Origin: Aurantimonas sp. Leaf443
GTDB lineage: Bacteria; Pseudomonadota; Alphaproteobacteria; Rhizobiales; Rhizobiaceae
Assembly: GCF_001425575.1 (NCBI RefSeq)
Contig: NZ_LMRD01000006.1
Location: forward strand, 711,630-775,629
DNA length: 64,000 bases
Direction of reading: 5' to 3'
A program made the position numbers and the translations under genes. The notes beneath the pieces were generated by a model. The model worked only from the letters and a program-made list of their open reading frames with translations, was not told the DNA's origin and searched no databases. Shown here one piece after another: positions 27,086-35,931 of this stretch; the stretch's first letter is position 1; each line of letters starts with the position of its first letter.

Positions 27086-27203
27086 GCCACGACCGCAGGA
27101 TCGTCCGCTTCGGACCGGATCTGCGGCGTCGCCTTGATCTCCAGTCGAGGGGCGACACCACCTTGGGCCGTTTCGCCTCGACCGCGGAACGGCCCTTTCT
27201 TTT
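27086..27203 (+). ncRNA. candidate three-hairpin small RNA
   Basis: Between the divergent PilZ and rhomboid genes lies a run of three strong hairpins on +. The first is CCGCAG...CTGCGG at 27093-27126, with an inner GTCCG-CTT-CGGAC. The second is GTCGCC...GGCGAC at 27128-27156. The third is GGGCCGTT...AACGGCCC at 27165-27195 followed by TTTCTTTT. The last is a textbook intrinsic terminator with no gene in front of it, which implies a short independent transcript of about 118 nt. No known family is identified. Confidence 0.5.
27165..27203 (+). terminator. intrinsic terminator with U-tract
   Basis: GGGCCGTT pairs with AACGGCCC, followed directly by TTTCTTTT. There is no coding region on + for more than 1 kb upstream, so it probably ends the small RNA. 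The rhomboid gene starts 79 bp further on. Confidence 0.8.
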
Positions 27204-27281
27204 ACCGACCGATCGTCCAAGCTTTTGCCGGGCACCGCGCTAGGTAGCGCGTGAGTTTGCCGTGCGCGCGAGGACGTTCCG

Positions 27282-28007
27282 ATGAGTTTTGCCGAAGACC
27301 GCGGGATCGCCCCGCCCAAGCGGCCCCCGGCCTTCAACGTGCCGACGATCGTGCTCGTCTCGATCGCCGCCTTCGCCATGGCGCATGCGCTGCGCACCAT
27401 GATCCTCGGGCCGCTCGACGCCACCTGGATCCTGCTGAACTTCGCCTTCATTCCCGGCTGCTACACGATCGTCGACGAGGTCTGCGCCCTCCGCGAGCCC
27501 GGGGCGCTCCTCTGGTCGCCTTTCTCCCACGCGTTCCTGCACGGCGACTGGATGCATTTCGGCGCCAACGCCCTCTGGCTTCTCGCCTTCGGAACGCCGG
27601 TGGCGCGCAGGATCGGCAACGGGCGCTTCCTCCTGTTCTGCGCCGTGGGGGCCGCGGCGGGGGCGCTCGCCTTCCTCGTGATGAATCCCGACCTGATCGA
27701 GCCGGTCGTCGGTGCCTCGGGCGTCGTCTCCGCGCTGATGGGCGGCGCCTGCCGCTTCGCCTTTTCCGGGCCGCAGGGCCGGCCCTTCTCGGCCAACGGC
27801 GCCTGGCGCCCGCTCACCTCGGTGGGAGCGGCGCTCGCAGACCGAACGGTCCTCTTCTTCATCCTCGTCTTCTTCGCCACCAATCTCATCGTGGGAACCG
27901 GGCTCGGCGCGGCCTTCGCGGGCGGCCCCATCGCCTGGGAAGCCCATCTCGGCGGCTTCGTCTTCGGCTTTCTCGGTTTCCAGCTCTTCGACCGCCGGCG
28001 TCCCTGA
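27282..28007 (+). CDS. rhomboid-family intramembrane serine protease
   Basis: A 241-residue inner-membrane protein with six or so hydrophobic helices. The catalytic serine is in VVGASGVVSALMGG (GxSG type). The catalytic His is in the last helix, AWEAHLGGFVFGF. The characteristic loop-1 segment FSHAFLHGDWMHFGANALWL carries the HxxxN-type residues. It cleaves single-pass membrane substrates, which are unknown. ATG 27282 has no strong ribosome site. It is followed by the CBS gene after 91 bp, a common pair in Hyphomicrobiales. Confidence 0.93.
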   Translation: MSFAEDRGIAPPKRPPAFNVPTIVLVSIAAFAMAHALRTMILGPLDATWILLNFAFIPGCYTIVDEVCALREPGALLWSPFSHAFLHGDWMHFGANALWLLAFGTPVARRIGNGRFLLFCAVGAAAGALAFLVMNPDLIEPVVGASGVVSALMGGACRFAFSGPQGRPFSANGAWRPLTSVGAALADRTVLFFILVFFATNLIVGTGLGAAFAGGPIAWEAHLGGFVFGFLGFQLFDRRRP

Positions 28008-28098
28008 GGCGCGAAGCCCGGCACCCTTGCGGTCCCGGCCCAAGTGTCGCACCATCCCGCTCAAAAAAGCAGTCACGAACGGGATGGAGATTACGACA

Positions 28099-28530
28099 AT
28101 GACAGTGCGTCATATCCTCGACACCAAGGGTCGCGACGTCCTCACCGCGACGCAGACCGCCACCGTGCACGATGTGGCCCGCACGCTCGCCGAGAAGAAG
28201 GTCGGCGCGCTCGTGCTGCTCGGCCCGGACGGGCGGCTCGCCGGAATCGTCTCGGAACGCGACGTCGTGCGCGTCATCGCCCGGTCCGGCGTCGATTCCC
28301 TGTCTCAGACGATCGACGAGGTGATGACCCTGAAGGTCACGACCTGCACGCAGGACACCACGGTCGACGAGGCGATGGAACTGATGACCAACGGTCGCTT
28401 CCGCCATCTTCCCGTGATCGAGAACGAGCGGGTCGTGGGTGTCGTGTCGATCGGCGACGTCGTCAAGCAGCGCATCGAGACGGTGGAGCGCGAGGCGAGC
28501 GAGATGCGGGACTATATCTCCGCCGGCTGA
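28099..28530 (+). CDS. tandem CBS-domain protein
   Basis: A 143-residue protein made of a CBS pair (Bateman module): VHDVARTLAEKKVGALVLLG and VSERDVVRVI in the first half, VDEAMELMTNGRFRHLPVIE and VSIGDVVKQR in the second. Such stand-alone modules bind adenine nucleotides and regulate partners. The frame is open from 28027, but MTVRHIL at 28099, with GGAG upstream, begins at the homology. It converges with dinB, leaving 28 bp between the stops. Confidence 0.92.
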   Translation: MTVRHILDTKGRDVLTATQTATVHDVARTLAEKKVGALVLLGPDGRLAGIVSERDVVRVIARSGVDSLSQTIDEVMTLKVTTCTQDTTVDEAMELMTNGRFRHLPVIENERVVGVVSIGDVVKQRIETVEREASEMRDYISAG

Positions 28531-28558
28531 CGGCGGACCGCGCGGGCGGGTCTGCGTC

Positions 28559-29635
28559 TCACAGCGGCAGGGCGAGCTGCGACAGCGGCGCATCGTCAAG
28601 CCGCTCCAGAGCCGAGATCGTCACGCCCAGAAGGCGAACGCCCTTCTTCACCGGCAGCAGCGGTTCGAGAAGCGAGTGGACGACCGTCTCGACCGCGTCG
28701 GCTTCGACCAGCCTGCCGGGACAGGTGCGGCTGCGCGTGGCGATGCGGAAATCGGAGAACTTGACCTTCAGCGTCGCCGCGCGGCCCGCGATGCCCTGCG
28801 CCGCGCATTGGAGCGTCACCTTCTCGATCAGCGGACGCAGCGCCGCGCGCATCTCGTCGCCCTCGTGGAGGTCGGCGTTGAAGGTCGTCTCTGCGCCGAG
28901 CGACTTTCGGATGCGGTTGGCGCGCACGGGCCGCTCGTCGATGCCCCGGGCGATGCCGTAGTAATAGGCTCCGGCCTTGCCGAAGCGCTGGGTGAGCGCC
29001 TCCAGCGACAGCGCCCTCAGATCGCGGCCCCGGAAGATGCCGTGCTCGTTCATCCGCCGTTCCGTGGCGGGGCCGACGCCGTGGAATTTCCCGACGCCGA
29101 GATCCTCCACGAAGGTCGGGCCGAAGGAGGGGGCGATGACGAAGAGCCCGTCCGGCTTCTTCTGCTCGCAGGCGAGCTTGGCGAGGAACTTGTTGTAGGA
29201 GACGCCCGCCGAGGCGGTCAGCTCGGTCTCGGCCCGGATGTCGGCGCGGATCATCGCTGCGATCTCGGTGGCGGACGTGCAGCCGAGCTTGTTTTCGGTG
29301 ACGTCGAGATAGGCCTCGTCGAGCGACAGGGGCTCGATGAGATCGGTATAGCGCGCGAAGATGCTGCGGATGTGCCGGGAGATCGCCTTGTAGACCTCAA
29401 AGCGCGGCTTGACGAAGACGAGGTCGGGGCAGCGGCGGCGGGCCGTGGAGGAGGGCATGGCGGAGCGGACCCCGAAGCGGCGCGCCTCGTAGCTCGCCGC
29501 GGCGACGACGCCCCGCTCGCTCGACCCGCCGACGGCAACGGGCACGCCGCGAAGGCTCGGATCGTCGCGCTGCTCCACCGAGGCGTAATAGGCGTCCATG
29601 TCGACATGGATGATCTTGCGCGGCGCGGCACTCAT
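28559..29635 (-). CDS. dinB: DNA polymerase IV (Y-family)
   Basis: Translesion DNA polymerase of 358 residues. The catalytic carboxylates are in IIHVDMDAYYASVEQ and SLDEAYLDVTEN, the fingers/palm region reads YEARRFGVRSAMPS, and the little-finger domain is at the C-terminus. It ends without a clear beta-clamp motif (last residues PLSQLALPL: the QLALPL stretch resembles the QxxLxLF clamp peptide). It is monocistronic on minus, next to thioesterase, HAD and DUF3572 genes. Confidence 0.94.
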   Translation of the reverse strand: MSAAPRKIIHVDMDAYYASVEQRDDPSLRGVPVAVGGSSERGVVAAASYEARRFGVRSAMPSSTARRRCPDLVFVKPRFEVYKAISRHIRSIFARYTDLIEPLSLDEAYLDVTENKLGCTSATEIAAMIRADIRAETELTASAGVSYNKFLAKLACEQKKPDGLFVIAPSFGPTFVEDLGVGKFHGVGPATERRMNEHGIFRGRDLRALSLEALTQRFGKAGAYYYGIARGIDERPVRANRIRKSLGAETTFNADLHEGDEMRAALRPLIEKVTLQCAAQGIAGRAATLKVKFSDFRIATRSRTCPGRLVEADAVETVVHSLLEPLLPVKKGVRLLGVTISALERLDDAPLSQLALPL

Positions 29636-29850
29636 CCCGGCGACCTTTCGGCGCGCCGACGCATTCCGTGCAGGCCAGGCAGGGTTTCACGGCAGTCGGC
29701 CTGCGACACTCTCACGGCTCGGCTCGGCGATTCATCGGAACGGAGCGCGAACATAGAGCATGCGCGCAAGCCGGCCAAGCCGTTCGGCGCGCCGGCGGTC
29801 ATGGGCGGCATCACGATCGCGTCGCCGCCCGACCGGCGGGCCGCCCTCCG

Positions 29851-30279
29851 TCAGACGGGCGCCGCCTCGGCCTCGCCCTCGGTGGCGATCGGGCGCGGCT
29901 TTCGGTCGGCGTCGATGGCGACGAAGGTGAAGAGCCCCCGCGTCACCTGCTCGGTCTCCTCGCTCTCGCGCGACCGCCGCCAGGCTTCCACCGCGATGCG
30001 CATGGAACTGCGGCCGACGGAGACGATCTCGGTATAGAGGCTGACCTCGTCGCCGACATAGACCGGGCGCAGGAACTGCATCGCGTCGATGGCGACCGTC
30101 GCGCAGCGGCCCTTGGCGCGGCGCGCGGCGGCCGCCCCGGCCGCGAAATCCATCTGCGCCAGAAGCCAGCCGCCGAATATGTCCCCGGCCGGGTTTGTGT
30201 CGGCCGGCATCGCGATCGTTCGGATCGTGGGTCCGGCGCCCTTGCGCCGGTCGAGATCCATCGCCTGTTCCATGCCCAT
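29851..30279 (-). CDS. acyl-CoA thioesterase (YciA-like hot-dog)
   Basis: A 142-residue single hot-dog-fold thioesterase. The signature TNPAGDIFGGWLLAQMDFAA holds the catalytic Asp region, and VYVGDEVSLYTEIVSVGRSS is the second half of the YciA/BACH pattern. It hydrolyses acyl-CoA, probably of broad chain length. Start ATG 30279 (or 30273). No operon partner is evident: 215 bp separate it from dinB and 133 bp from the HAD gene. Confidence 0.9.
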   Translation of the reverse strand: MGMEQAMDLDRRKGAGPTIRTIAMPADTNPAGDIFGGWLLAQMDFAAGAAAARRAKGRCATVAIDAMQFLRPVYVGDEVSLYTEIVSVGRSSMRIAVEAWRRSRESEETEQVTRGLFTFVAIDADRKPRPIATEGEAEAAPV

Positions 30280-30412
30280 CCCTCTCCGTTCGGCGCGCGG
30301 CCCGCCGTCGCGCCCATCCGTTCGTGCATGCGGCAGTTTCGGCCCCTGCGGGCGATCGGCCCACAGGGCGGCGCGCCAGATCCGTTGTCGTCGGCGCGCC
30401 TGCGGTCCCCCC

Positions 30413-31072
30413 TCAGGCGACGGCGAGCCGCTCGCGGATCAGCGCTTCGGCCTCGTCCCAGTCCGCCGCGGCGAGGGCGCCGGGCGGCAGGGGCGGAAGG
30501 TGAGGGCGGAACACGGTATTGGCCATGAGATGCACGAGATGGACCTCCGGCACCGAGCGGCGCACGGCTTCGAGATTGGGCGGCAGGTCGTCCACGAAGA
30601 CGACGGGCCCGCCCCAGAGCGCGGCCAGTTCCGCCACGACGCCGCCCTTGGAGCGTTCGGTGGCGATCATCGGGTGCGTGAGGCCCAGCCCGTCGAGAAG
30701 GGTCCGGCGCCGGGCGTGATAGGAGGGCGTCATCGCGGTGAGGAAGACGATGTCGGCCAGGGACGAAAGGCTCTCCAGCGCTTTCAGGACGCCCGGCACG
30801 GCCGGCTGGCGTTCGATCTGCTCTTCGTAGAGACGCGCGGTGATGCCGTCGAGCTCGTGGCCGGTCAGCGCCGTGCCGGTTGAGATCGAGCGCACATTGC
30901 CCGTCAGCCGGAACCCGTCGACATGGAGGCGCGCGCCCATCTCCTCCAGAAGCCGTTCGAAGGGCGCGATGAACTCCAGCACGACCTCGTCGATGTCGAG
31001 GACGAGTAGGCCGGGCTTCGTGGGCTTCAGCGTTCCGATCGCCGGCCCTTCCGTATGACGCTCGCGGCTCAA
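30413..31072 (-). CDS. HAD-superfamily phosphatase
   Basis: A 219-residue HAD hydrolase. Motif [14 protein letters not shown] (DxD), motif II Thr in VFLTAM, motif III Lys in [12 protein letters not shown] and motif [14 protein letters not shown] are all present, so catalysis is likely; the substrate is unknown. The start is TTG 31072, whose bases overlap the TGA of the upstream DUF3572 gene by four (TTGA). This means translational coupling. Confidence 0.85.
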   Translation of the reverse strand: MSRERHTEGPAIGTLKPTKPGLLVLDIDEVVLEFIAPFERLLEEMGARLHVDGFRLTGNVRSISTGTALTGHELDGITARLYEEQIERQPAVPGVLKALESLSSLADIVFLTAMTPSYHARRRTLLDGLGLTHPMIATERSKGGVVAELAALWGGPVVFVDDLPPNLEAVRRSVPEVHLVHLMANTVFRPHLPPLPPGALAAADWDEAEALIRERLAVA

Positions 31073-31383
31073 AGGGCGTGCCCCGTCTGCGCCAGCCTGG
31101 CATGGGCGGCCGCCACGCGCGCGGGATCGGCGCCTTCGGCACTGCAGAAGGCGAGCAGCGTCGGCTCGTGCGAGAGAAGGAAGGCGAGGATTCCCGCCAG
31201 AAAGCCCGGCTCCGCGGCGGCCCGGCGCAGATCCGAGGCGTCGAGGCCTGTCAGCGCGAGGAAGCGCGGCAGGAGCGTCGCGTCGGCGGCGATAAAGCCG
31301 AGCGCGTCGATCGCCAGTCCCTCCGCCTCGGCGGTCGTCGGCCCGCCTTTCGTGGGTCGGCGGCTTCGATCTGCGTCGCTCAA
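31069..31383 (-). CDS. DUF3572 family protein
   Basis: A 104-residue protein matching the alphaproteobacterial DUF3572 family: [60 protein letters not shown]. Helical, cytoplasmic, function unknown. A start at TTG 31383 (GGGAA seven bases upstream) fits the family N-terminus. The longer open frame from 31521 would overlap divK. It is divergent from divK with a 94-bp gap; the DUF3572-divK arrangement is conserved in the order. Confidence 0.82.
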   Translation of the reverse strand: MSDADRSRRPTKGGPTTAEAEGLAIDALGFIAADATLLPRFLALTGLDASDLRRAAAEPGFLAGILAFLLSHEPTLLAFCSAEGADPARVAAAHARLAQTGHAL

Positions 31384-31477
31384 GCGGAGATTCCCATTTG
31401 TTAAATCAAATCGCGCTAGACCTGTTCGGCATCGATACCGAAAGATCGCTCGCCGGTCGAGGCAAGGAGTATCGCCC

Positions 31478-31849
31478 ATGGCAAAGACCGTGATGATCGT
31501 CGAGGACAACGAGCTCAACATGAAGCTCTTCCGCGACCTGATCGAAGCCCACGGCTACGCCACCGTCCAGACCCGCAGCGGGTTGACTGCGGTGGATCTC
31601 GCAAGACAGCACCGGCCGGATCTGATCCTGATGGACATCCAGCTGCCGGAAATCTCCGGCCTGGAGGTGACGAAGAACCTGAAGGCCGACCCCGAACTCT
31701 ACAAGATCCCCGTCATCGCTGTCACCGCCTTCGCGATGAAGGGCGACGAGGAGCGCATTCGCCAGGGCGGCTGCGAGGCCTATATCTCCAAGCCCATCTC
31801 GGTCACCAAGTTCATCGAGACCATCAAGTCCTTCCTCGGCGACGCCTGA
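31478..31849 (+). CDS. divK: cell-cycle response regulator DivK
   Basis: A single-domain CheY-type receiver of 123 residues. Phosphoacceptor Asp is in [15 protein letters not shown], the acidic pair in [10 protein letters not shown], and Thr/Lys in VIAVTAFAM and YISKPIS. In Caulobacter DivK is phosphorylated by DivJ/PleC and acts on DivL to control CtrA. ATG 31478 with AAGGAG at 31464-31469. It is followed by pleD after eight bases, the canonical divK-pleD operon. Confidence 0.96.
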   Translation: MAKTVMIVEDNELNMKLFRDLIEAHGYATVQTRSGLTAVDLARQHRPDLILMDIQLPEISGLEVTKNLKADPELYKIPVIAVTAFAMKGDEERIRQGGCEAYISKPISVTKFIETIKSFLGDA

Positions 31850-31857
31850 GCCCCACC

Positions 31858-33222
31858 ATGACCGCGCGTATCCTCGTCGTCGACGATCTCGAAGTGAACG
31901 TGCGGCTTCTGGAGGTGCGGCTCGCCGCGGAATATTTCGAGGTCGTCACGGCCCATAGCGGGGCGCAGGCGCTCGCCGCGATGGAGCGGGACGATATCGA
32001 CCTCGTCCTCCTCGACGTGATGATGCCGGACATGGACGGCTACGAGGTGTGCCGGCGGCTGAAGGCCAATCCGGCCACGCAGCACGTGCCGGTCGTGCTC
32101 ATCACCGCGCTCGACCAGCCGGCCGACCGCGTGACGGGACTCGAGGCGGGGGCGGACGACTTCCTCACCAAGCCCGTGCGCGACCTCCAGCTCTTCAGCC
32201 GCGTGCGCAGCCTGACGCGGCTGAAGCTGATGACGGACGAGCTGCGCCGGCGCGCGGCGAGCGCGCTCAGCGTCGTCACAGAGGATGCCGGCGGCCTGGA
32301 CGAGGACACGGCGCTGCCGGGACAGGCCGTCGCGTTCCTCGCGCCCGGCGATGCGGCCGAGCGCCACATCCGCTCCATGCGGCCCGAGATCGATCTCTCC
32401 GTCTTCGACGTGCCCGCGGCGTTCCTGGCACAGGCCGGCGCCGCCGCCATGGATCTGGCCATCGTCGACCTCGACGTGCAATCGGTCGATCCCCTGCGCC
32501 TCGTCTCGCAACTGCGTTCGGCCGAAGCCACGCGCCGCCTGCCGATTCTCGTCCTGACGCCGATGGGCGACGAGGCCCGGGCGGCCCGCGCGCTCGAGCT
32601 CGGCGCGACCGACTATATCCAGCGTCCGCTCGACCGCAACGAGCTGCTCGCCCGCATGCGCACGCAGGTCCGGCGCCGGCGCTACGACCGCCGGCTCAGC
32701 CGCTCTCTCGAGCAAACGATCGAGTTCGCCGTCACCGACCCGTTGACCGGCCTGCCGAACCGTCGCTTCCTCGACGCGCATCTGGCGCAGGCCGTCGCGC
32801 GTGCGCAACGCAATCAGGGCAGCTTCGCGCTCCTGATCGCCGATATCGACCATTTCAAGCGCATCAACGACGGGTTCGGCCACGATGCCGGCGACGCCGT
32901 GCTGCAGGAATTCGCCCGCCGGCTGCGCGCCAGCGTGCGGGCGAGCGACCTGCCGTGCCGCTATGGGGGCGAGGAATTCATGGTGCTCATGCCCGATGCC
33001 GACGGGGTCGCCGCCATGCGGGTCGCCGAGCGCCTGCGCCTCGCGGTCTCGCAGGAGGGCTTTCCGATCGCCGGCGAAGTCCTGGCGGTCACGGTGAGCG
33101 CTGGTCTTGCCGTGTTCGACCCCCAGACCGACGACGCGGCCTCGCTCGTCAAGCGCGCCGACGAGGGTCTCTACGAGGCCAAGCGCCACGGCCGCAATCG
33201 CGTCATGTCCCGCGCCGCCTGA
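31858..33222 (+). CDS. pleD: diguanylate cyclase response regulator PleD
   Basis: Makes cyclic di-GMP from GTP. The 454-residue protein has two receiver domains and a C-terminal GGDEF domain. The first receiver (about 1-120) has phosphoacceptor Asp in VLLDVMMPDMDGY; the second (about 155-280) keeps a D in IVDLDVQSVDP but looks degenerate. The GGDEF domain contains DPLTGLPNRRFLD and the active site CRYGGEEFMVL. The allosteric I-site RxxD (RASD) sits five residues upstream of GGEEF, so product inhibition should be intact. It is the second gene of the divK operon. Confidence 0.96.
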   Translation: MTARILVVDDLEVNVRLLEVRLAAEYFEVVTAHSGAQALAAMERDDIDLVLLDVMMPDMDGYEVCRRLKANPATQHVPVVLITALDQPADRVTGLEAGADDFLTKPVRDLQLFSRVRSLTRLKLMTDELRRRAASALSVVTEDAGGLDEDTALPGQAVAFLAPGDAAERHIRSMRPEIDLSVFDVPAAFLAQAGAAAMDLAIVDLDVQSVDPLRLVSQLRSAEATRRLPILVLTPMGDEARAARALELGATDYIQRPLDRNELLARMRTQVRRRRYDRRLSRSLEQTIEFAVTDPLTGLPNRRFLDAHLAQAVARAQRNQGSFALLIADIDHFKRINDGFGHDAGDAVLQEFARRLRASVRASDLPCRYGGEEFMVLMPDADGVAAMRVAERLRLAVSQEGFPIAGEVLAVTVSAGLAVFDPQTDDAASLVKRADEGLYEAKRHGRNRVMSRAA

Positions 33223-33536
33223 CCGGGCGGCATCCCTAACGATTCCTCTGTGCCAAAGCTCGCAAGCGAAGCAATCGCTTAACCATTCTTTCAAACGTCA
33301 TCGGCCGGAGAGGCCGAAAACATTGCATTCCCGGACGATCTGCGCGAGGTTCCAGTCGGGTTCAGGAGGGAGTGCGCCAAGCCTCCCTTCCCGCAGAAAC
33401 CCCATGGAATGCTCAGGTCCGCCGCATCTCCTGGGTCCGTGGGGCGGTCGGTCGGCAGCGTGCAGAATCGGTTTCCTCGTACCGTGGCGCGACTGCCGGC
33501 CGGCCAACCGGCCTTCCTCTTCTTCGATGCCTGCAA

Positions 33537-33567
33537 GCGCTCGCCGGTCGCCCGGCGGGCGCTTTTT
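33537..33567 (+). terminator. intrinsic terminator on + strand
   Basis: GCGCTCGCCGG pairs with CCGGCGGGCGC (one T-G pair), loop TCGC, followed by TTTTT. It lies 315 bp after the pleD stop and ends either that transcript or a separate RNA. Confidence 0.85.
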
Positions 33568-33636
33568 CCATGCGCGACACGACCGCGAGCGGCGAGTCTC
33601 CCGCCGCGCAAGCAAAGGCCCGGCGGGCGAAACGCA

Positions 33637-33665
33637 GAACGCCGCCCCCGGGCGGGGGCGGCGTT
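33637..33665 (-). terminator. terminator hairpin of rpmG
   Basis: GAACGCCGCCCCC pairs with GGGGGCGGCGTTC. It lies 29 bp after the rpmG stop on minus; only a weak T stretch (TGCGTTTCG) follows. Confidence 0.6.
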
Positions 33666-33694
33666 CGACTGCGATCGGCTAGAAAGAAAGAAGC

Positions 33695-33862
33695 TTACTT
33701 GATCTTCGTTTCCTTGAACTCGACATGCTTGCGCACGATCGGGTCGTACTTGGTCTTGGACATCTTCTCGGTCATCGTGCGGCTGTTCTTCTTCGCGGTG
33801 TAGAAGAAGCCGGTGTCGGCGGTCGAGAGAAGCTTGATCTTGATCGTGGTCGCCTTGGCCAT
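33695..33862 (-). CDS. rpmG: 50S ribosomal protein L33
   Basis: A 55-residue ribosomal protein: [20 protein letters not shown], then [20 protein letters not shown] and [10 protein letters not shown], the non-zinc (C-minus) L33 type. The open frame extends to 33967, but ATG 33862 is the family start. It is transcribed on minus, convergent with pleD, as in other Hyphomicrobiales. Confidence 0.97.
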   Translation of the reverse strand: MAKATTIKIKLLSTADTGFFYTAKKNSRTMTEKMSKTKYDPIVRKHVEFKETKIK

Positions 33863-34033
33863 CGTACTGTCCGTTCGCCTCTGGGTGTTGCGTCGGCCAG
33901 GCCGTCCCGCGTCCCATATTCGGTTCGATTGAGTGGTGCGAGGATCCCGGCCGCTCGCCGGTGCCACGCAGGAAACACGCCCCTCGGCAGAGCGGCGGCT
34001 TTGCGGCGGACCATAGCCGCAAGTTCCGCGCTG

Positions 34034-35221
34034 TCAAGCCGCGCCCGGCCGGGCGAGGCGCGCGAGGGTGAGAAGGAGATAGGCCCCGAAGAAGACGGCG
34101 AGCGTCAGCGGATAGCCGGAAGGGCCGAAACCGTCCATCGCCCCACCCAGCGCCTGCGGCCCGGCCAGCATGCCGCCGGCATAGCAGAAGATGAAGGCGG
34201 CGTTGGCGGTGGCGAGATCGGCCCCCTTCAGCTTGGAGCCGAGATGGGCGAGGCCCACCGTGTAGAGCCCGGCGACGATGCCGCCCCACAGGAAGAGCAG
34301 GAACGCCGTCGGCCACCATGCCCCGGCCAGCGCCGGCAGCGCCAGCGTGCCCGCGAGACCGCAGGCCGCGAAGGCCGCGAGCAGCGGGCGTCGATCGGAG
34401 AAGCGGTCCGAGAGGAGGCCGATCGGCACCTGCAGGAGGACGTTGCCGAGACCGATGGCCGACAGGAGCAGGGCCGCGGCGGCCTGGTCGTATCCGATCG
34501 CTGCGCCATAGACGGGGAAGAGCGCGAAGCCGCCGCCCTCCACCGCGCCGAAGACGAAGACGGCGCCCGTCGCCGTCGGCACCGCCACGACATAGGCCCA
34601 GAAGTTCGACCGGCCGGGCGAGTCGCCGATCGTCGGCGCACGGCTCCAGGCGGCCGCGACGGGAAGGGCGGCGGCGAGGATGAGGACGGCGCCGATGGCG
34701 AAGGGCGCGATGCCCTTCGAGCCGACCGCCGCGAAGATCATCGGCCCGATGGCGAAGCCGAGCGACAGGACGGTGGCGTAGACGCCGAGCACCAGCCCCC
34801 GCCGGTGCGGCGGCGAGGCGGCGTTGATCCAGAACTCGGAGAGGATGAAGAGGACCGTTACCGCGAAATGGAAGACGACGCGCAGCGCGAACCAGGCGGG
34901 AAGGCTCTCGAAGAGGTAGAAGCCGATCGCCGCCGCAGCCGATGCCAGGATCGAGACGAGCATCGCCCGCGCCACGCCGACGCGCCGGGCGATGGGCGTC
35001 ACGAGGGGCGCGGCGACGAGCGAGGCGATGCCGGCCGTCGCGCCGTTCGCCCCGATCATCGTGCTGGAGACGCCACGCTCGGCGAGGACGGTGGAGAGGA
35101 GCGGCAGGCCGAGCCCGAGCGCCAGCCCCACCGCGCTGATCGCGGCCACGGCGGCCCCGATGCCGAGCCAGTCGATCGGCGCGTCCGCGGCGCCAGCCTC
35201 CATCGTATCGTGGACGAGCAT
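34034..35221 (-). CDS. MFS transporter
   Basis: A 395-residue major-facilitator protein with 12 hydrophobic helices. An MFS-like loop motif is visible between helices 2-3 (PIARRVGVARAML) and its second-half counterpart at about helices 8-9 (GLLSDRFSDRRPLLA). Substrate unknown; the neighbourhood (rpmG, NUDIX, DUF983) is a conserved chromosomal context rather than a metabolic clue. Start ATG 35221, nine bases after the NUDIX stop, so the two are probably cotranscribed. Confidence 0.9.
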   Translation of the reverse strand: MLVHDTMEAGAADAPIDWLGIGAAVAAISAVGLALGLGLPLLSTVLAERGVSSTMIGANGATAGIASLVAAPLVTPIARRVGVARAMLVSILASAAAAIGFYLFESLPAWFALRVVFHFAVTVLFILSEFWINAASPPHRRGLVLGVYATVLSLGFAIGPMIFAAVGSKGIAPFAIGAVLILAAALPVAAAWSRAPTIGDSPGRSNFWAYVVAVPTATGAVFVFGAVEGGGFALFPVYGAAIGYDQAAAALLLSAIGLGNVLLQVPIGLLSDRFSDRRPLLAAFAACGLAGTLALPALAGAWWPTAFLLFLWGGIVAGLYTVGLAHLGSKLKGADLATANAAFIFCYAGGMLAGPQALGGAMDGFGPSGYPLTLAVFFGAYLLLTLARLARPGAA

Positions 35222-35230
35222 TGGTGGCCC

Positions 35231-35917
35231 TCAGATGCGTTCGCAGACATGGCGGCCCTGCCGCGTCCGCCAGAAGGGAATCGAGAGCGACGGGTCCTGC
35301 CAGCTGCCGTCTCTGACACGTGTCTCGATCTCGGAGATGACGAGCCGCGTGATGCGCGCGCAGTCAAGCCCTGCGATCTCCTCGAAGGTGAACCAGCCGA
35401 GCGCGTCGAATTCGTCGGTCGGCGGGGCCGGAAGGCTGAGGGCCGGGCTGACATGCCGGGCGGAGACGGCGAAGAACCGCGTGTCGAAGCGCCGTGACAG
35501 GCCGGTCGGCGTGATGGCGCGGGCGACCGGCACGAGATGGCGCGGCTCGAAGGCGATGGCGCCGGCCGCGTGTGGAGCCGGGGCAGATGCAGGCGCCTCG
35601 GCCGGGGCGCAGAGGACGAGGCCGGTCTCCTCGAAGGTCTCGCGCAGGGCCGCGATGGCCAGCGCCGCGCCATGGTGCGGGCGGTGGCGGGCGGTGGTGC
35701 GCGCGGCGAGGCGCTCGAGCGCGGCCTCGGCCAGAGGCAGGGACCGGGCCCGGCGAAGATCGTCCGGCTCCACGCGGCCGCCGGGAAAGACGTAGCGGCC
35801 GGGCATGAAGACGTGGCTCATCGCCCGCCGGCCCATGAGGATCCTCGGTTCGGCGTCGAGATCGAGGACGATCAGCGTCGCGGCGTCGCGCGGGCGGATT
35901 CTGGCGGCAGGCGCCAT
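35231..35917 (-). CDS. NUDIX hydrolase
   Basis: A 228-residue NUDIX protein. The Nudix box is interrupted relative to the textbook form: VFPGGRVEPDD, then a long insertion, then ALRETFEETGLVL (the REx2EExG core is intact). This is the long form seen in alphaproteobacteria, probably hydrolysing a nucleoside-diphosphate derivative or CoA. ATG 35917 with AGGGG nine bases upstream is chosen. A GTG at 35935, overlapping the DUF983 stop as GTGA, is also possible and would mean coupling. Confidence 0.88.
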   Translation of the reverse strand: MAPAARIRPRDAATLIVLDLDAEPRILMGRRAMSHVFMPGRYVFPGGRVEPDDLRRARSLPLAEAALERLAARTTARHRPHHGAALAIAALRETFEETGLVLCAPAEAPASAPAPHAAGAIAFEPRHLVPVARAITPTGLSRRFDTRFFAVSARHVSPALSLPAPPTDEFDALGWFTFEEIAGLDCARITRLVISEIETRVRDGSWQDPSLSIPFWRTRQGRHVCERI

Positions 35918-35931
35918 GGACGCCGGCCCCT

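Larger units (their letters stand above)
33223..33694. other. 472-bp intergenic region with structured RNA signals
   Basis: Between pleD and the convergent rpmG. Contains TTAACCAT (CtrA half-site-like) at 33279-33286 and two mutually exclusive stems at 33325-33443. An intrinsic terminator on + lies 315 bp after the pleD stop, and the rpmG terminator follows. No ORF with family similarity was seen. It could be a long pleD 3' UTR or an independent RNA. Confidence 0.5.
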
